A stretch of 64,000 nt of DNA from Lachnospiraceae bacterium (GCA_022510615.1 JAFLTC010000001.1:59877-123876); one strand, 5' to 3'. Shown: positions 1-8,700, counted from the stretch's first letter. Notes: a model not told the origin generated them from the sequence alone. A program made the numbers and translations.

Positions 1-271
1 GTGACAGACGAATCTCCTTTGTCTCCACTGTTTTTTGTTTCTTCTTTGCCTCTTTTGCTTTACGAGCCAGCTCGTAACGATATTTACCGTAATCGATAAT
101 TTTACATACCGGAGGCTTCGCTGTCGGTGCAATCTTAACTAAATCAAGTCCCGCATCCTTCGCTTTGAAATATGCTTCCTTTGCTGACATAATTCCAAGC
201 TGCTCTCCGTCTTCACCAATTACTCTTACTTCTTTGTCGCGAATCTGCTCGTTAATCATTAAATCGCCTAT
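1..271 (-). CDS. infC: Translation initiation factor IF-3, 5' part only
   Basis: Translating the minus strand gives the IF-3 N-terminal domain ([41 protein letters not shown]), followed by a Lys-rich linker that runs off the left edge. IF-3 binds the 30S subunit and checks the start codon and initiator tRNA. The first ATG (257-259) lies about 20 nt from the strong GGAGGG site, too far for normal use. An in-frame ATA at 269-271 lies 8 nt from it, and an in-frame stop overlaps the Shine-Dalgarno. I therefore place the start at ATA, giving I-G-D-L-M-I-N-E. A rare start codon is the known basis of infC autoregulation (AUU in E. coli and Bacillus). The gene is normally followed by rpmI and rplT, outside this window. 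Identity is firm; the start is inferred. Confidence 0.93.
   Translation of the reverse strand, partial: MGDLMINEQIRDKEVRVIGEDGEQLGIMSAKEAYFKAKDAGLDLVKIAPTAKPPVCKIIDYGKYRYELARKAKEAKKKQKTVETKEIRLS
60..271 (-). other. IF-3 N-terminal domain and linker
   Basis: Covers the conserved domain of the partial infC; the C-terminal 30S-binding domain lies outside the window. Included to mark how much of the protein is visible. Confidence 0.7.
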
Positions 272-515
272 TGTTTTTCCCTCCTAATAAATGAAAGTTG
301 TATAACGGCTCTGCCTTTTATGGTAAACCGCTATATAAAAAAAGTAGATAACTGCTTCTAAAAGCCGGCTATCCACAAAACGATTTCCAATATATGAAAA
401 TTTCATTTTTCCAAAGCAAACTGCTCCATAAGAAAAATGGCTAAAACCATTGCCGCGTGATAGCGATGCCTGCTATGCGACAAGGTGAGAGTGGATAACT
501 CTGCTTTTATATACC
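272..515 (-). promoter_or_regulatory. infC leader RNA, probable L20-type attenuation leader
   Basis: About 245 nt of untranslated leader lies between the promoter and infC. It contains an intrinsic terminator (337-376) and, about 115 nt upstream of it, an AGTTATCCAC segment (491-500). That segment can pair with the terminator's 5' arm (GTGGATAGC), giving nine pairs including one G-U. This is a terminator/antiterminator layout as expected of the ribosomal protein L20 leader of Firmicutes infC-rpmI-rplT operons, where L20 binding favours termination. Assignment to that family rests on position and architecture, not on a covariance search. Confidence 0.72.
337..376 (-). terminator. Attenuator terminator in the infC leader
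   Basis: On the minus strand the arms GTGGATA and TATCTAC pair (one G-U), enclosing a small inner GCTT/AAGC hairpin, followed immediately by seven T. It lies about 65 nt before the infC start, inside the leader, so it would act as a conditional terminator. Confidence 0.8.
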
Positions 516-521
516 TATGAC

Positions 522-550
522 AGAATATCACAGGGTCATTATATTGTCAA
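522..550 (-). promoter_or_regulatory. infC promoter (sigma-A type)
   Basis: Minus strand: -35 TTGACA (545-550), 17 bp spacer, -10 TATTCT (522-527). Transcription would begin near 515, giving the long attenuated leader. Confidence 0.8.
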
Positions 551-628
551 GTTCTTTTTTGCATTGTTTTTCTCTGTATTTCATTGTAAAATTACATTAT
601 CAGACGATTCGGATAAGGGGGCAGTCCA

Positions 629-1042
629 TTGAATAAAGCAGATAAAATATTTTATATCCTGGGACTTATTCTGTTTTTCTTCCTGGCTCTTACCAGCATT
701 TTACAACAAAATGGGCTCTTTGTCCTGACCGAAATCGGGTTCCCCTGTTCCTTCCGTCTGGTAACCGGCTACTATTGTCCCGGATGCGGCGGCACCCATG
801 CCATATGCGCACTGGCTGCCGGAAATATTAAGGAAAGCTTTTTCTATCACCCTGTTGTCCTCTATACCGCCGCCTGCTTTTTTCTATTTCTTTTCAGAAA
901 CACGCTGGCTTTTTTTTGGAATAAACAGACAGGCAGGCAAAAGCTGCCTGTTATGCACTTTCGAACTGCCTATATCTATATCGGTATCGGTCTTATCTTC
1001 CTTCAGTGGATTGTCAAAAATCTGGTTTTGATATACAGTTAG
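629..1042 (+). CDS. DUF2752 family small membrane protein
   Basis: A 137-residue protein with three hydrophobic segments (about 8-28, 72-92 and 113-132). The motif CPGCGGTHA between the first two, with an upstream FPCSF, is the hallmark of the DUF2752 family, whose function is unknown. Translation appears to start at TTG (629-631) after an AGGGGG site about 8 nt upstream. The gene is divergent from infC and convergent with the DUF4190 gene, so it is probably monocistronic. The conserved cysteines suggest metal binding or a disulfide, but this is inference. Confidence 0.75.
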   Translation: MNKADKIFYILGLILFFFLALTSILQQNGLFVLTEIGFPCSFRLVTGYYCPGCGGTHAICALAAGNIKESFFYHPVVLYTAACFFLFLFRNTLAFFWNKQTGRQKLPVMHFRTAYIYIGIGLIFLQWIVKNLVLIYS

Positions 1043-1072
1043 CGCGATGGTGCCAGCATAACGGTGCCCTCA

Positions 1073-1510
1073 TTATGAGATGTCAACTTTAAAAAACTGC
1101 TGGATCCACTGCTCTATTTCATACTCACTGTTCGGATTTACATCCTGTACTGTCATAAGATTTTCTATGGTGAAATTATCCCAGTTAATAATAGAAATCA
1201 TTGCCACAAGCATAATAATTCCAAGCAATAGTCCAATGACAGAAATGCCTAATCCAACACCGCCCATAACACGGCTTCTACCCTCACCGCCTATCAGCGC
1301 AATCAATCCGAAAATCGCACCAATCAGTGCCGGAATAATACTTAATCCATAGGCAAAGCAGCATAGTAACGAGATGCCTCCTAACACAAGGGAAGCAATT
1401 GCCAGTCCCTGATGCTTCGGCGCTTTTTTCGGTGTCAATGCCGGGTTCGGATTACTTTGATTTATGACCGGCTCCGGTGCAGTTTGTGGCTGCAAATTTT
1501 CGTTTTCCAT
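1073..1510 (-). CDS. DUF4190-type membrane protein
   Basis: 145 residues. A Pro/Asn/Gln-rich N-terminal tail (1-33) is followed by two hydrophobic blocks (about 35-72 and 82-108, SLVLGGISLLCCFAYGLS and GLGISVIGLLLGIIMLVAMI) typical of DUF4190, then a short acidic C-terminal tail. The function of the family is unknown. A strong AAGGAGGG precedes the ATG. It lies 10 bp downstream of a second protein of similar build and is probably transcribed with it behind thrS. Confidence 0.72.
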   Translation of the reverse strand: MENENLQPQTAPEPVINQSNPNPALTPKKAPKHQGLAIASLVLGGISLLCCFAYGLSIIPALIGAIFGLIALIGGEGRSRVMGGVGLGISVIGLLLGIIMLVAMISIINWDNFTIENLMTVQDVNPNSEYEIEQWIQQFFKVDIS

Positions 1511-1520
1511 AATACCCTCC

Positions 1521-1823
1521 TTAACTCAATATACCTGTGATGACACTGGCAACAATCTCCCCATCTGCCATCCCCATATAAATCATCAGCGTCATAACCG
1601 CCACGGCAACAGCCAGAGCAAAGCCCACTGCTCCCACGACGATTCCGGCGATTGCCGCATCTTGCTGATTTGGATTGTCGCCGCGAATTGCCAAGATTCC
1701 CAGTACAACAGCCACAACACCAAATATCATGGAAATCGACCAGAAACAACAACATAGTATGGAAAGGCACGCAATTATGATAGAAACAATCGCCTTTACA
1801 TTGGCTTTTAAATTATCCTCCAT
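1521..1823 (-). CDS. Small DUF4190-like membrane protein
   Basis: 100 residues with two hydrophobic hairpin-like segments (about 10-45 and 56-85), Cys-rich in the first (SILCCCFWS), separated by a polar DNPNQQDA loop. The layout matches DUF4190 proteins and its neighbour at 1073-1510, suggesting an old duplication. AAAGGAGG lies 8 nt before the start, and the start is 33 bp after the thrS stop, so read-through from the thrS operon is likely. Function unknown. Confidence 0.68.
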   Translation of the reverse strand: MEDNLKANVKAIVSIIIACLSILCCCFWSISMIFGVVAVVLGILAIRGDNPNQQDAAIAGIVVGAVGFALAVAVAVMTLMIYMGMADGEIVASVITGILS

Positions 1824-1856
1824 TTTTTCCTCCTTTTCTCTGCTTGTTTCACTTCT

Positions 1857-3809
1857 TTAATTTTCTACTTCAACCTTACGGATTTCTTTTATGCGGATTT
1901 CCCTGCAAATATTCTCCACAAAGTCTTCCAGTTTCTTTTGTCCTTCATCCCCCAAAAAGCGGCTGCGGACAGATACTACATTTTCTTCTTCCTCCTTCTG
2001 TCCTACCACAAGCATATACGGAATCTTCTGTAATCTCGCCTCGCGGATTTTGTATCCGATTTTTTCGGAACGAACATCCACGGAGCAGCGGATACCGTTT
2101 TTCTTCAACTCCTCTTCTACTTTAAGAGCATAGTCCAGATACTTTTCTGAAATCGGAAGCACACGCACCTGTTCCGGACAAAGCCATGTCGGGAAAGCAC
2201 CGGCGTATTTTTCAATCAGCCAGGCAAGGGTTCTCTCATAGCATCCCATAGAGGTTCTATGAATAATATATGGACGGGTCTTTTCGCCGTTCTCATCAAT
2301 ATAATACATATCAAACTGCTCGGCAAGAAGGGCATCCCACTGAATGGTAATCATCGTGTCCTCTTTGCCATAGACATTTCTCGCATTAATATCGACCTTC
2401 GGTCCATAGAAGGCAGCCTCTCCCACATCCTCTGTAAACGGAATATTAAGCTCCTGTAAAATATTGCGAATATCATTTTCTGTCTTTTCCCAGACTTCCG
2501 GTTCACCGATATATTTTTCGGAATTTTCCGGGTCCCATTTGGAAAGATGATAGGTTACATCTTCTTCCACTCCGAGAGTTTGCAGACAATACTGTGCTAA
2601 CGCAATACAATCTTTAAATTCTTTTACCATCTGGTCCGGGCGAACAATCAGATGTCCCTCGGAAATGGTAAACTGACGGACTCTCGTCAGACCGTGCATT
2701 TCCCCAGACTCCTCATTTCTGAATAGGGTGGAGGTTTCTCCATAACGGCACGGCAGGTCGCGATAGGACTTCTGGCTCGCCTTATATACATAGTACTGGA
2801 ATGGGCAGGTCATCGGACGAAGGGCAAATACCTCTTTATCCTTGTCCTCATCACCAAGTACAAACATACCCTCTTTATAGTGATCCCAGTGTCCGGAAAT
2901 TTTGTACAAGTCGGATTTCGCCATCAGCGGCGTTTTCGTACGCATGTAGCCACGCTTTTCTTCCTCATCCTCAATCCAGCGTTGTAACGTCTGGATAATC
3001 TGTACACCCTTTGGCATCAGAAGTGGCAGTCCCTGTCCGATTACATCCACGGTGGTAAAGAGCTCAAGCTCCCGTCCCAGCTTATTGTGGTCACGTTTTT
3101 TAATATCTTCCAAATGCTCCAGATACGCGTCCAAATCTGCCTTCTTCGTATATGCCGTACCGTACACACGGGTCAGCATTTTATTTTTTTCGCTGCCTCT
3201 CCAGTAGGCACCAGAGGAGGAAATTAATTTAATGGCCTTCAGCGGCTTTGTGCTCATCAGATGAGGACCGGCACATAAATCCACAAATTCACCTTGCTGA
3301 TAGAAAGAAATTTCCGCATCTTCCGGCAAATCCTCAATCAGCTCTACCTTGTAAGGCTCTTCCCTTTTTTTCATCAATTCGATGGCTTCCTTACGAGGCA
3401 GTGTAAAGCGCTCCAAGGTCGCTCCCTCTTTGATAATCTTTTTCATTTCTTTTTCAATTTTATCCAATGCCTCACGGTCCAACGGCTCCATATCAAAGTC
3501 ATAGTAAAAGCCATCTTCTATGGAAGGACCAATGGCACATTTCGCGTCCGGATATAGTCTTTTTATCGCCTGTGCCAGTACATGGGATGCCGTGTGGCGG
3601 TATGCCGCCTTACCCTCGTCGCTGTCAAAGGTAAGGATGTTGAGCGTATGCTCTCCCTCTGCCACTGTTCTTAAATCTACTGCCTCGCCATCCAGTTCTG
3701 CCACGCAGGCAACTCTGGCAAGACCCTCACTGATATCCTTTGCAATGTCGATAATCGGCATTGCCTGTGAATATTCTTTGCTTGAACCGTCCTTTAAGGT
3801 TACTTTCAT
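1857..3809 (-). CDS. thrS: Threonyl-tRNA synthetase
   Basis: 650 residues, the usual length for bacterial ThrRS. It attaches threonine to tRNA-Thr in the cytoplasm. Domains in order: TGS domain (about 1-62), editing/SAD domain (about 65-230, with HTASHVLAQA and a VDLCAGPH motif), class II catalytic core (about 270-540, with RPMTCP carrying the zinc-ligand Cys, the RYGETSTLFRNE motif 2 and the motif 3 segment around HRTSMGCYERTLA), and an anticodon-binding domain (about 545-650). A threonine T-box lies upstream, so expression should rise when tRNA-Thr is uncharged. Two small membrane-protein genes follow on the same strand. Confidence 0.98.
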   Translation of the reverse strand: MKVTLKDGSSKEYSQAMPIIDIAKDISEGLARVACVAELDGEAVDLRTVAEGEHTLNILTFDSDEGKAAYRHTASHVLAQAIKRLYPDAKCAIGPSIEDGFYYDFDMEPLDREALDKIEKEMKKIIKEGATLERFTLPRKEAIELMKKREEPYKVELIEDLPEDAEISFYQQGEFVDLCAGPHLMSTKPLKAIKLISSSGAYWRGSEKNKMLTRVYGTAYTKKADLDAYLEHLEDIKKRDHNKLGRELELFTTVDVIGQGLPLLMPKGVQIIQTLQRWIEDEEEKRGYMRTKTPLMAKSDLYKISGHWDHYKEGMFVLGDEDKDKEVFALRPMTCPFQYYVYKASQKSYRDLPCRYGETSTLFRNEESGEMHGLTRVRQFTISEGHLIVRPDQMVKEFKDCIALAQYCLQTLGVEEDVTYHLSKWDPENSEKYIGEPEVWEKTENDIRNILQELNIPFTEDVGEAAFYGPKVDINARNVYGKEDTMITIQWDALLAEQFDMYYIDENGEKTRPYIIHRTSMGCYERTLAWLIEKYAGAFPTWLCPEQVRVLPISEKYLDYALKVEEELKKNGIRCSVDVRSEKIGYKIREARLQKIPYMLVVGQKEEEENVVSVRSRFLGDEGQKKLEDFVENICREIRIKEIRKVEVEN

Positions 3810-3837
3810 GGTTCGTCATTCCTTTCTTTTTGGTTTA

Positions 3838-3903
3838 ATAGCCGTGCGCATGGCTATCGCTACACATGAGCCATGCACATTCGAACGCTTCGCGTTCTCA
3901 TTG
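3838..3903. repeat. Short palindromic intergenic element
   Basis: Between the T-box and thrS lie AGCCGTGCGCATGGCT (self-complementary with one G-U type), GAGCCATGCAC, and the perfect hairpin GAACGC-TTC-GCGTTC. The AGCCRTGC core also occurs in the hairpin-rich regions at 27179-27308 and 40179-40400, suggesting one dispersed family. It would sit in the 5' leader of thrS mRNA. Confidence 0.5.
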
Positions 3904-3916
3904 CTTTAACATAGAA

Positions 3917-4165
3917 GGACCCCGTCCCTTTCCATGTCTGGTTAAAGGGACGAGGTCATAATAATCTCGCGGTTCCACCCTTTTTGGAAAATCATTTTTT
4001 AGCTTGTATAAAAAATTTTTCCCGGCTTCATTCTGACGATAACGGAGTCACCGGACCGGATTAGGGCCACTCTGAGTTGGTGTTCAAACGCTTCCCATGA
4101 AAGCACTTGCAGCATGATGTGCTTCTCTCTGGCATGTTTCACGTCCTACTCTTCTCATCCACATG
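3917..4165 (-). promoter_or_regulatory. T-box leader, threonine-responsive
   Basis: The minus strand contains the conserved T-box sequence GGGTGGAACCGCG (3968-3980), a GA-rich stem I start (GATGAGAAGAGTAGG), and a downstream hairpin with arms GACCTCGTCCCTTT and AAAGGGACGGGGTC (3918-3957) serving as terminator. A candidate specifier codon ACC (Thr, 4079-4081) lies in AACACCAAC. Uncharged tRNA-Thr would pair with the specifier and with the T-box bulge to block termination upstream of thrS. The T-run after the terminator is weak. Confidence 0.92.
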
Positions 4166-4173
4166 TTACCGCT

Positions 4174-4202
4174 ATTATAGTATTTTTAAAATAAAAAGTC
4201 AA
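4174..4202 (-). promoter_or_regulatory. Promoter of the thrS T-box transcript
   Basis: Minus strand: -35 TTGACT (4197-4202), 17 bp spacer, -10 TATAAT (4174-4179), just ahead of the T-box leader. Confidence 0.82.
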
Positions 4203-4249
4203 TGGGAATTGAAGGGATTTATTCTTGAGTAAAAAACTTATTTTTCTGG

Positions 4250-4278
4250 TTGACATTATAAATCTATTCCTTTATAAT
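4250..4278 (+). promoter_or_regulatory. Promoter of the lipoprotein gene
   Basis: Perfect consensus on the plus strand: TTGACA (4250-4255), 17 bp, TATAAT (4273-4278). It is divergent from the thrS promoter, about 50 bp away. Confidence 0.82.
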
Positions 4279-4337
4279 TGGTTTACAATATAAACAATAA
4301 ACCACATAACATACACTGTAAGAAGGGAAGTAGAATT

Positions 4338-5360
4338 ATGTTTCCATTAAAATATATAAAAAAGGCAATGTTACTATTCCTGTTAAGCTGCCTTCTGGTA
4401 GGATGTGCAAACAACCGGGAAATACCGATGAGTAATGACGAGAATGAAACCCGGAAGACCGACACCTATTCTGTTGTGGCGACAAATGAAACATATGGGC
4501 TTGAACTTCCGGGGGCTGCAGCCTTCCGGGATATTTTACAAGATTTTATCTACTGGGAATATGCCACCATGATAGAAAAAGACAAGAATGGGAGTTTTTC
4601 TATCATCGGTATACTGCGAGAGGAAAACTGTTTGGAGAAGGAATTAAAAATACACCTTTACTATCGGGAATGTGACGTGGAGGAAATGGATTACGCGGAA
4701 AGAAACATCTACAACATTGTTGTGACGTTTCCGGCAAATAAAGAGTTATCCTACTTTTCCTTTTGTTATAATGCCAGAGGACTCTCTTCCGGATATGACT
4801 ACGGTTATGATGGATGGTTTTCTGAAGATCTAGAGGATGACATATCATCTCAGGAATTGGAGAAAAGCAAGTGGTTTCAAAAGCAATATACATCCTTTGG
4901 CGAAACCAGCCTGACGCTAAAAAAAGCTGAGGCTGAGGAATATAAAGTGACAGACAAATTTCCCGCCGGTGAAAGAGAACAGATTTTGTCCGCCATCCAA
5001 AAATGTATTAAAAAAGAATATAAAAAAAAGGATAATCTGGTCATTTATGTCCGGGATTTCCTGCCGGGCGATCAAAGTTTATCAGGGGAAGTAGTAAACC
5101 TCGACATAAAAGATAAATACGACATGCCGCTAGTCTGGATCCAGTCTACCATTCATTACTCCGGCGCCAAGATGGAAAAATTTGAAGATGTCTATTGGAG
5201 CACGCACTATTCCACGGCATATTCCGGTGCCAGTCATCCCTATAATCCCACTATAAAGCAGGTAAGAAAATGGGCAGTGGAAGAAGCCGAGGCAGTGGAT
5301 GCGAGTAAATGTATCCTGGCTTTTCGTATCAAGGATGGGAAAATTACTGGCTTGAAATAA
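4338..5360 (+). CDS. Predicted lipoprotein of unknown function
   Basis: 340 residues from the ATG at 4338, chosen because GAAGGGAAG precedes it; an in-frame ATG at 4278 lies inside the -10 box. The N-terminus is a lipoprotein signal (MFPLKYIKKAMLLFLLSC then LLVGC), with a lipobox cysteine around residue 25, so the protein should be anchored outside the membrane. The rest is hydrophilic, rich in Glu, Lys and Tyr, with repeated aromatic stretches (GYDYGYDGWFSEDLEDD). I recognise no domain. It has its own consensus promoter and no operon partner. Confidence 0.75.
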   Translation: MFPLKYIKKAMLLFLLSCLLVGCANNREIPMSNDENETRKTDTYSVVATNETYGLELPGAAAFRDILQDFIYWEYATMIEKDKNGSFSIIGILREENCLEKELKIHLYYRECDVEEMDYAERNIYNIVVTFPANKELSYFSFCYNARGLSSGYDYGYDGWFSEDLEDDISSQELEKSKWFQKQYTSFGETSLTLKKAEAEEYKVTDKFPAGEREQILSAIQKCIKKEYKKKDNLVIYVRDFLPGDQSLSGEVVNLDIKDKYDMPLVWIQSTIHYSGAKMEKFEDVYWSTHYSTAYSGASHPYNPTIKQVRKWAVEEAEAVDASKCILAFRIKDGKITGLK

Positions 5361-5532
5361 AAATGCCGTAATCCCGTATAATATGGGGGGCAGCATATAT
5401 TTTGATATACAATTTATTCATTTACAATATTTTTTACAATTTCACCTTCTTTATTAATCTGGCTGATTTTTCTATATCATCAAAATCATGAAATATAAAC
5501 TTATATTATACTTTCGATTTCTGAAAATATCA

Positions 5533-7419
5533 CTATACTCTCTCCTCCAGATACCAGTAAATCCCATACCGCTCCTTTACAATCTCATAATACGGTACAA
5601 AACGCAGCGGCTCGCCAAAGATTTCCTCCGCATTGGTTCCCGTCAAGGTAAAATGCAAAGCTTTTCCCGGTATCTTCTGCATATAGGTATCCGGACTTTG
5701 CAAAAAGGCTATCCGATCCACACCGGGCTCAGTAATTTTTAAATGCTCGGAAGGAAGTATGTGCCGGTGGGTTTCCCCATAGGTAACCTCCAATTTTACC
5801 TCATCCTGTCCTACCACCTTCCACGCCGCCGCTACCACATCAATGCCGGTATTCGTAGATTCCTCCAGCTTTTCCCTGCCAAGCACCGCCGCCAGCACAT
5901 AGGGTCCATAGGTAAAGCATACCGCACTTTTTTCATCCGGCAGTGCCTCTGCCTGCACTTTTACGCCAAAATGAAGTTGGATAGAACGAATCGCTTTTCC
6001 GACTCCCTCTAAAATCATCATACTGTCCTGAACAGGCAATATCTGTTTTTCTCCCTCCACATAGACCTCCGGCTCTCCCACCGCCCATTTTGGCACGCGC
6101 ATGCACAGGGTAAAAGACTCCGTAACCCCGGACAGAGAAATGGAAACCGTCATTTTATCCTGAAACATTACCTTCTGGGTCAAACAAATCCCTTTCCATT
6201 TTACCTCGGAATCTATGTATTGGTTAATGAGAATTTCTCCGCCTCTTTGAAAATAAATTTCCTCTTGCACTTTCGTATAATTTTCCATACCGGTTCCGGT
6301 ACAGCACCAGAACATATTTCTTTCCGGCTCCGGCTCTCCAAAAGTTTTCCGATAGCCTGTCGCCATGGGAGAAAAATAGGCGGTAGTTCCGTTTTCAGTA
6401 TTGATGGCACCAAGAATGGCATTGTGTAACAACCTCTCGGAATAATCCGCATATTTACTTTCGGATTTTCTCTCAAACAGGAGATGAGACAGTTTTAACA
6501 TATTGTGGGCACAACATCCCTCACAGTTACACTGGGTTCTCCTCTGATCCAGACCATAGTCCTCATGGAAATGCTCCATGTCACTGATTCCACCGGTGGC
6601 ATAGGCGTGCCGCTTAGTCACCCTCTCCCAGAATTTTTCTGCCAGCTCTTCGTGCTCCTCCAATGCTCCTAAAAATTTAGGAATTGCCGTATTCGCGTGA
6701 TAGCCGTTAAAGGTGTCCGGCTGATTAGCTGTCATCTGCTCCATCAGCTCCACATCATCAAAACATTTCGCCGCCTTCCGGTGACGTTTCTCGCCGCTCT
6801 GATGTGCCAGTCGATACAGACAATCGTTCATACCGCCATATTCTTTTCCTAATACATGGCGGCGGGTTTTGGCACTCCAGCCGGATACCCGGTTGTATAC
6901 CCAGTCCCCCAGATTTTCCGCCACATGCAATGCTTCGGTATTTCCACATAATTCACTTACCGTCAAAAGACCATCTAAAATCTTATGGAGAGTATACCAG
7001 GGAACCCATGTTTCTCCTTCCGCCTTTCCCTCTTCACTGTCAAACTGCTGCTCCGGATATTCTCCCTCCGAAAGTTTCGCACCAAACAAAAATCCGGTTC
7101 CCGTTTCCTCCTGGCACAACCTTAATTCATGTACCAGATAGTTCAGTGTCTTTTTTAACTCCGGCTCCTCTTGTCCTGTCACTGCCTGTGCACATGCCGC
7201 CAGAAAATGCCCCATGGTGTGACCGCCTATCCGACTGTCCTCCCAGCCATTATAGGGTTCATAGCCCTTGTCCGACAGTCCGGCACTGCGGCGAAATCCG
7301 CTGAGAAGCCTGTCCGGATGAAGCCGTTTCATAAACCGGATATCTGCATCCCTCGCCGCCCTGAAAATATCGTCCTGAAGCTGAACCTCATATAAAGAAA
7401 ATTTCTCCCAATCGTTCAT
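5533..7419 (-). CDS. GH127-family glycoside hydrolase (putative beta-L-arabinofuranosidase)
   Basis: 628 residues from the ATG at 7419, which has AAAGGGG upstream; an earlier ATG at 7452 lacks a site. It matches the DUF1680/GH127 family, an (alpha/alpha)6 barrel followed by beta domains. The family zinc site of characterised beta-L-arabinofuranosidases uses a Glu-x-Cys pair and a Cys-Cys pair; here these are visible as CNCEGCCAHNM and MFWCCTGTGMEN. GGMNDCLYRLA and YATGGISDMEHF are also typical. There is no signal peptide, so the enzyme is probably intracellular and trims imported sugars. No transporter or other carbohydrate gene is adjacent. Exact substrate is uncertain, as the family also contains other activities. 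Confidence 0.88.
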   Translation of the reverse strand: MNDWEKFSLYEVQLQDDIFRAARDADIRFMKRLHPDRLLSGFRRSAGLSDKGYEPYNGWEDSRIGGHTMGHFLAACAQAVTGQEEPELKKTLNYLVHELRLCQEETGTGFLFGAKLSEGEYPEQQFDSEEGKAEGETWVPWYTLHKILDGLLTVSELCGNTEALHVAENLGDWVYNRVSGWSAKTRRHVLGKEYGGMNDCLYRLAHQSGEKRHRKAAKCFDDVELMEQMTANQPDTFNGYHANTAIPKFLGALEEHEELAEKFWERVTKRHAYATGGISDMEHFHEDYGLDQRRTQCNCEGCCAHNMLKLSHLLFERKSESKYADYSERLLHNAILGAINTENGTTAYFSPMATGYRKTFGEPEPERNMFWCCTGTGMENYTKVQEEIYFQRGGEILINQYIDSEVKWKGICLTQKVMFQDKMTVSISLSGVTESFTLCMRVPKWAVGEPEVYVEGEKQILPVQDSMMILEGVGKAIRSIQLHFGVKVQAEALPDEKSAVCFTYGPYVLAAVLGREKLEESTNTGIDVVAAAWKVVGQDEVKLEVTYGETHRHILPSEHLKITEPGVDRIAFLQSPDTYMQKIPGKALHFTLTGTNAEEIFGEPLRFVPYYEIVKERYGIYWYLEERV

Positions 7420-7451
7420 GCATTCACCCCTTTTCCATTTTATTTCTTTCA

Positions 7452-7480
7452 TTGCAAAAAATTTATATATACGGTATACT
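7452..7480 (+). promoter_or_regulatory. thyX promoter
   Basis: TTGCAA (7452-7457), 17 bp, TATACT (7475-7480) on the plus strand, about 60 bp before the thyX start. Confidence 0.72.
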
Positions 7481-7539
7481 ACTAATAGTTTGTACTACTT
7501 ATGAAAACATGTATTTTGCGCTTCGGAATGGAGGATAAA

Positions 7540-8178
7540 ATGAAAGTCATTAAACCAAGTATTGAAATCATTGATATGAAAGATTACGACGAAATAATCC
7601 GTAAAATAGAAAAAATCGGTCGGGTCTGCTATAAAAGCGAAGGAAACATTACGGAGGAGTCCGCCGAACGGTTTATCAGTAACATCATAAAGCGCGGACA
7701 CGAGTCTGTCGTTGAGCATGAAGCGGTTACGGTACGAATGGTCTGTGACCGTGGTATTACCCATGAAATTGTCCGCCACCGCATTGCCAGCTACAGTCAG
7801 GAAAGCACCCGTTACTGTAACTATTCCGGGGATAAATTCGGCAATCAGATTACCGTTATTGACCTTGCCGGAGGCTTTGAGTACGATTTATCCAAGGAAA
7901 ATGACCGTGCCAAATATGAGGTATGGACACAGGCAATGGAACAGGCAGAGCAGTCCTATTTCCGCATGCTGGAGTTAGGTGCCACACCACAGGAAGCACG
8001 CTCTATTTTGCCAAACAGTCTGAAAACAGAAATTGTTGTCACGATGAATCTGCGCTCCTGGAGAAATTTCTTCCGTCTGCGCTGCGATTCCCACGCTCAT
8101 CCCCAGATGAGAGAGGTGGCAAATATTGCTCTCGAAGTGTTTAAAGAAAAGCTCCCTGTTTTCTTTTCGGATATGTAA
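7540..8178 (+). CDS. thyX: Flavin-dependent thymidylate synthase ThyX
   Basis: 212 residues. ThyX methylates dUMP to dTMP using methylene-tetrahydrofolate, FAD and NADPH, replacing ThyA. The signature RHRxxSxxxxSxR is intact (RHRIASYSQESTR, about residues 80-92), preceded by the HESVVEHE segment and followed by the substrate-binding region near RSILPNSLKTE and NLRSWRNFFRLR. I place the start at 7540, 8 nt after GGAGG in ATGGAGGATAAAATG; an in-frame ATG at 7501 would add 13 unlikely residues. Monocistronic, with its own promoter. Confidence 0.95.
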   Translation: MKVIKPSIEIIDMKDYDEIIRKIEKIGRVCYKSEGNITEESAERFISNIIKRGHESVVEHEAVTVRMVCDRGITHEIVRHRIASYSQESTRYCNYSGDKFGNQITVIDLAGGFEYDLSKENDRAKYEVWTQAMEQAEQSYFRMLELGATPQEARSILPNSLKTEIVVTMNLRSWRNFFRLRCDSHAHPQMREVANIALEVFKEKLPVFFSDM

Positions 8179-8188
8179 AATATTTCAA

Positions 8189-8671
8189 TCAAAATCCAAT
8201 CAGAATCGGAACAACAAAGGCAATCACCACCACCAGTCCGCTTAAAAGCGTCTCGGCAAGTCCTAATACGAGGCGTTTCGGAACATTATCGATTTTAATA
8301 AGCAGCGACTGCAGTATCCATGCCACCACAATACAGAGAAGCCATATACCTATCAGTGTAGTGCCATCTACCACGCCCTCGTTTCCAAGAAATCCGGAGG
8401 AGGTAGCCGCAAGTCCTATTTCCAGCACTACCACATAAATCAGCTGATAGAGTAAAAGGTTAATGTTTTTATCTGCTATTTTAGAAAACAGTGCATTGAC
8501 AAAGCACATCAGTCCCACCGCCATCAAAAGGAAGGGGATCTGTGCCAGTGTTTTTTCCGAAAGAGCCTGCCCAATAATTCCAATCAGTAAAAAAATGGCG
8601 CCTATAATCATTTTCTTTCCATTTCCCAGCCAGTCAAATACAAGGCTCCACATTTCTTTTATCTGCTCCAT
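8189..8671 (-). CDS. Polytopic membrane protein, function unknown
   Basis: 160 residues with about five hydrophobic segments (roughly 20-37, 42-62, 73-92, 104-122 and 135-158). I recognise no motif. It begins 29 bp after the radA stop on the same strand and ends the long addB-to-radA gene run. The convergent end with thyX is 10 bp away, with no obvious terminator between. Confidence 0.6.
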   Translation of the reverse strand: MEQIKEMWSLVFDWLGNGKKMIIGAIFLLIGIIGQALSEKTLAQIPFLLMAVGLMCFVNALFSKIADKNINLLLYQLIYVVVLEIGLAATSSGFLGNEGVVDGTTLIGIWLLCIVVAWILQSLLIKIDNVPKRLVLGLAETLLSGLVVVIAFVVPILIGF

Positions 8672-8700
8672 ACACAGCCTCCTTAATGTGTAATCTCATT

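Noticed and set aside
491..500. DnaA box in the infC leader (gtggataac)
   Set aside because: A lone match explained by its pairing with the attenuator arm.
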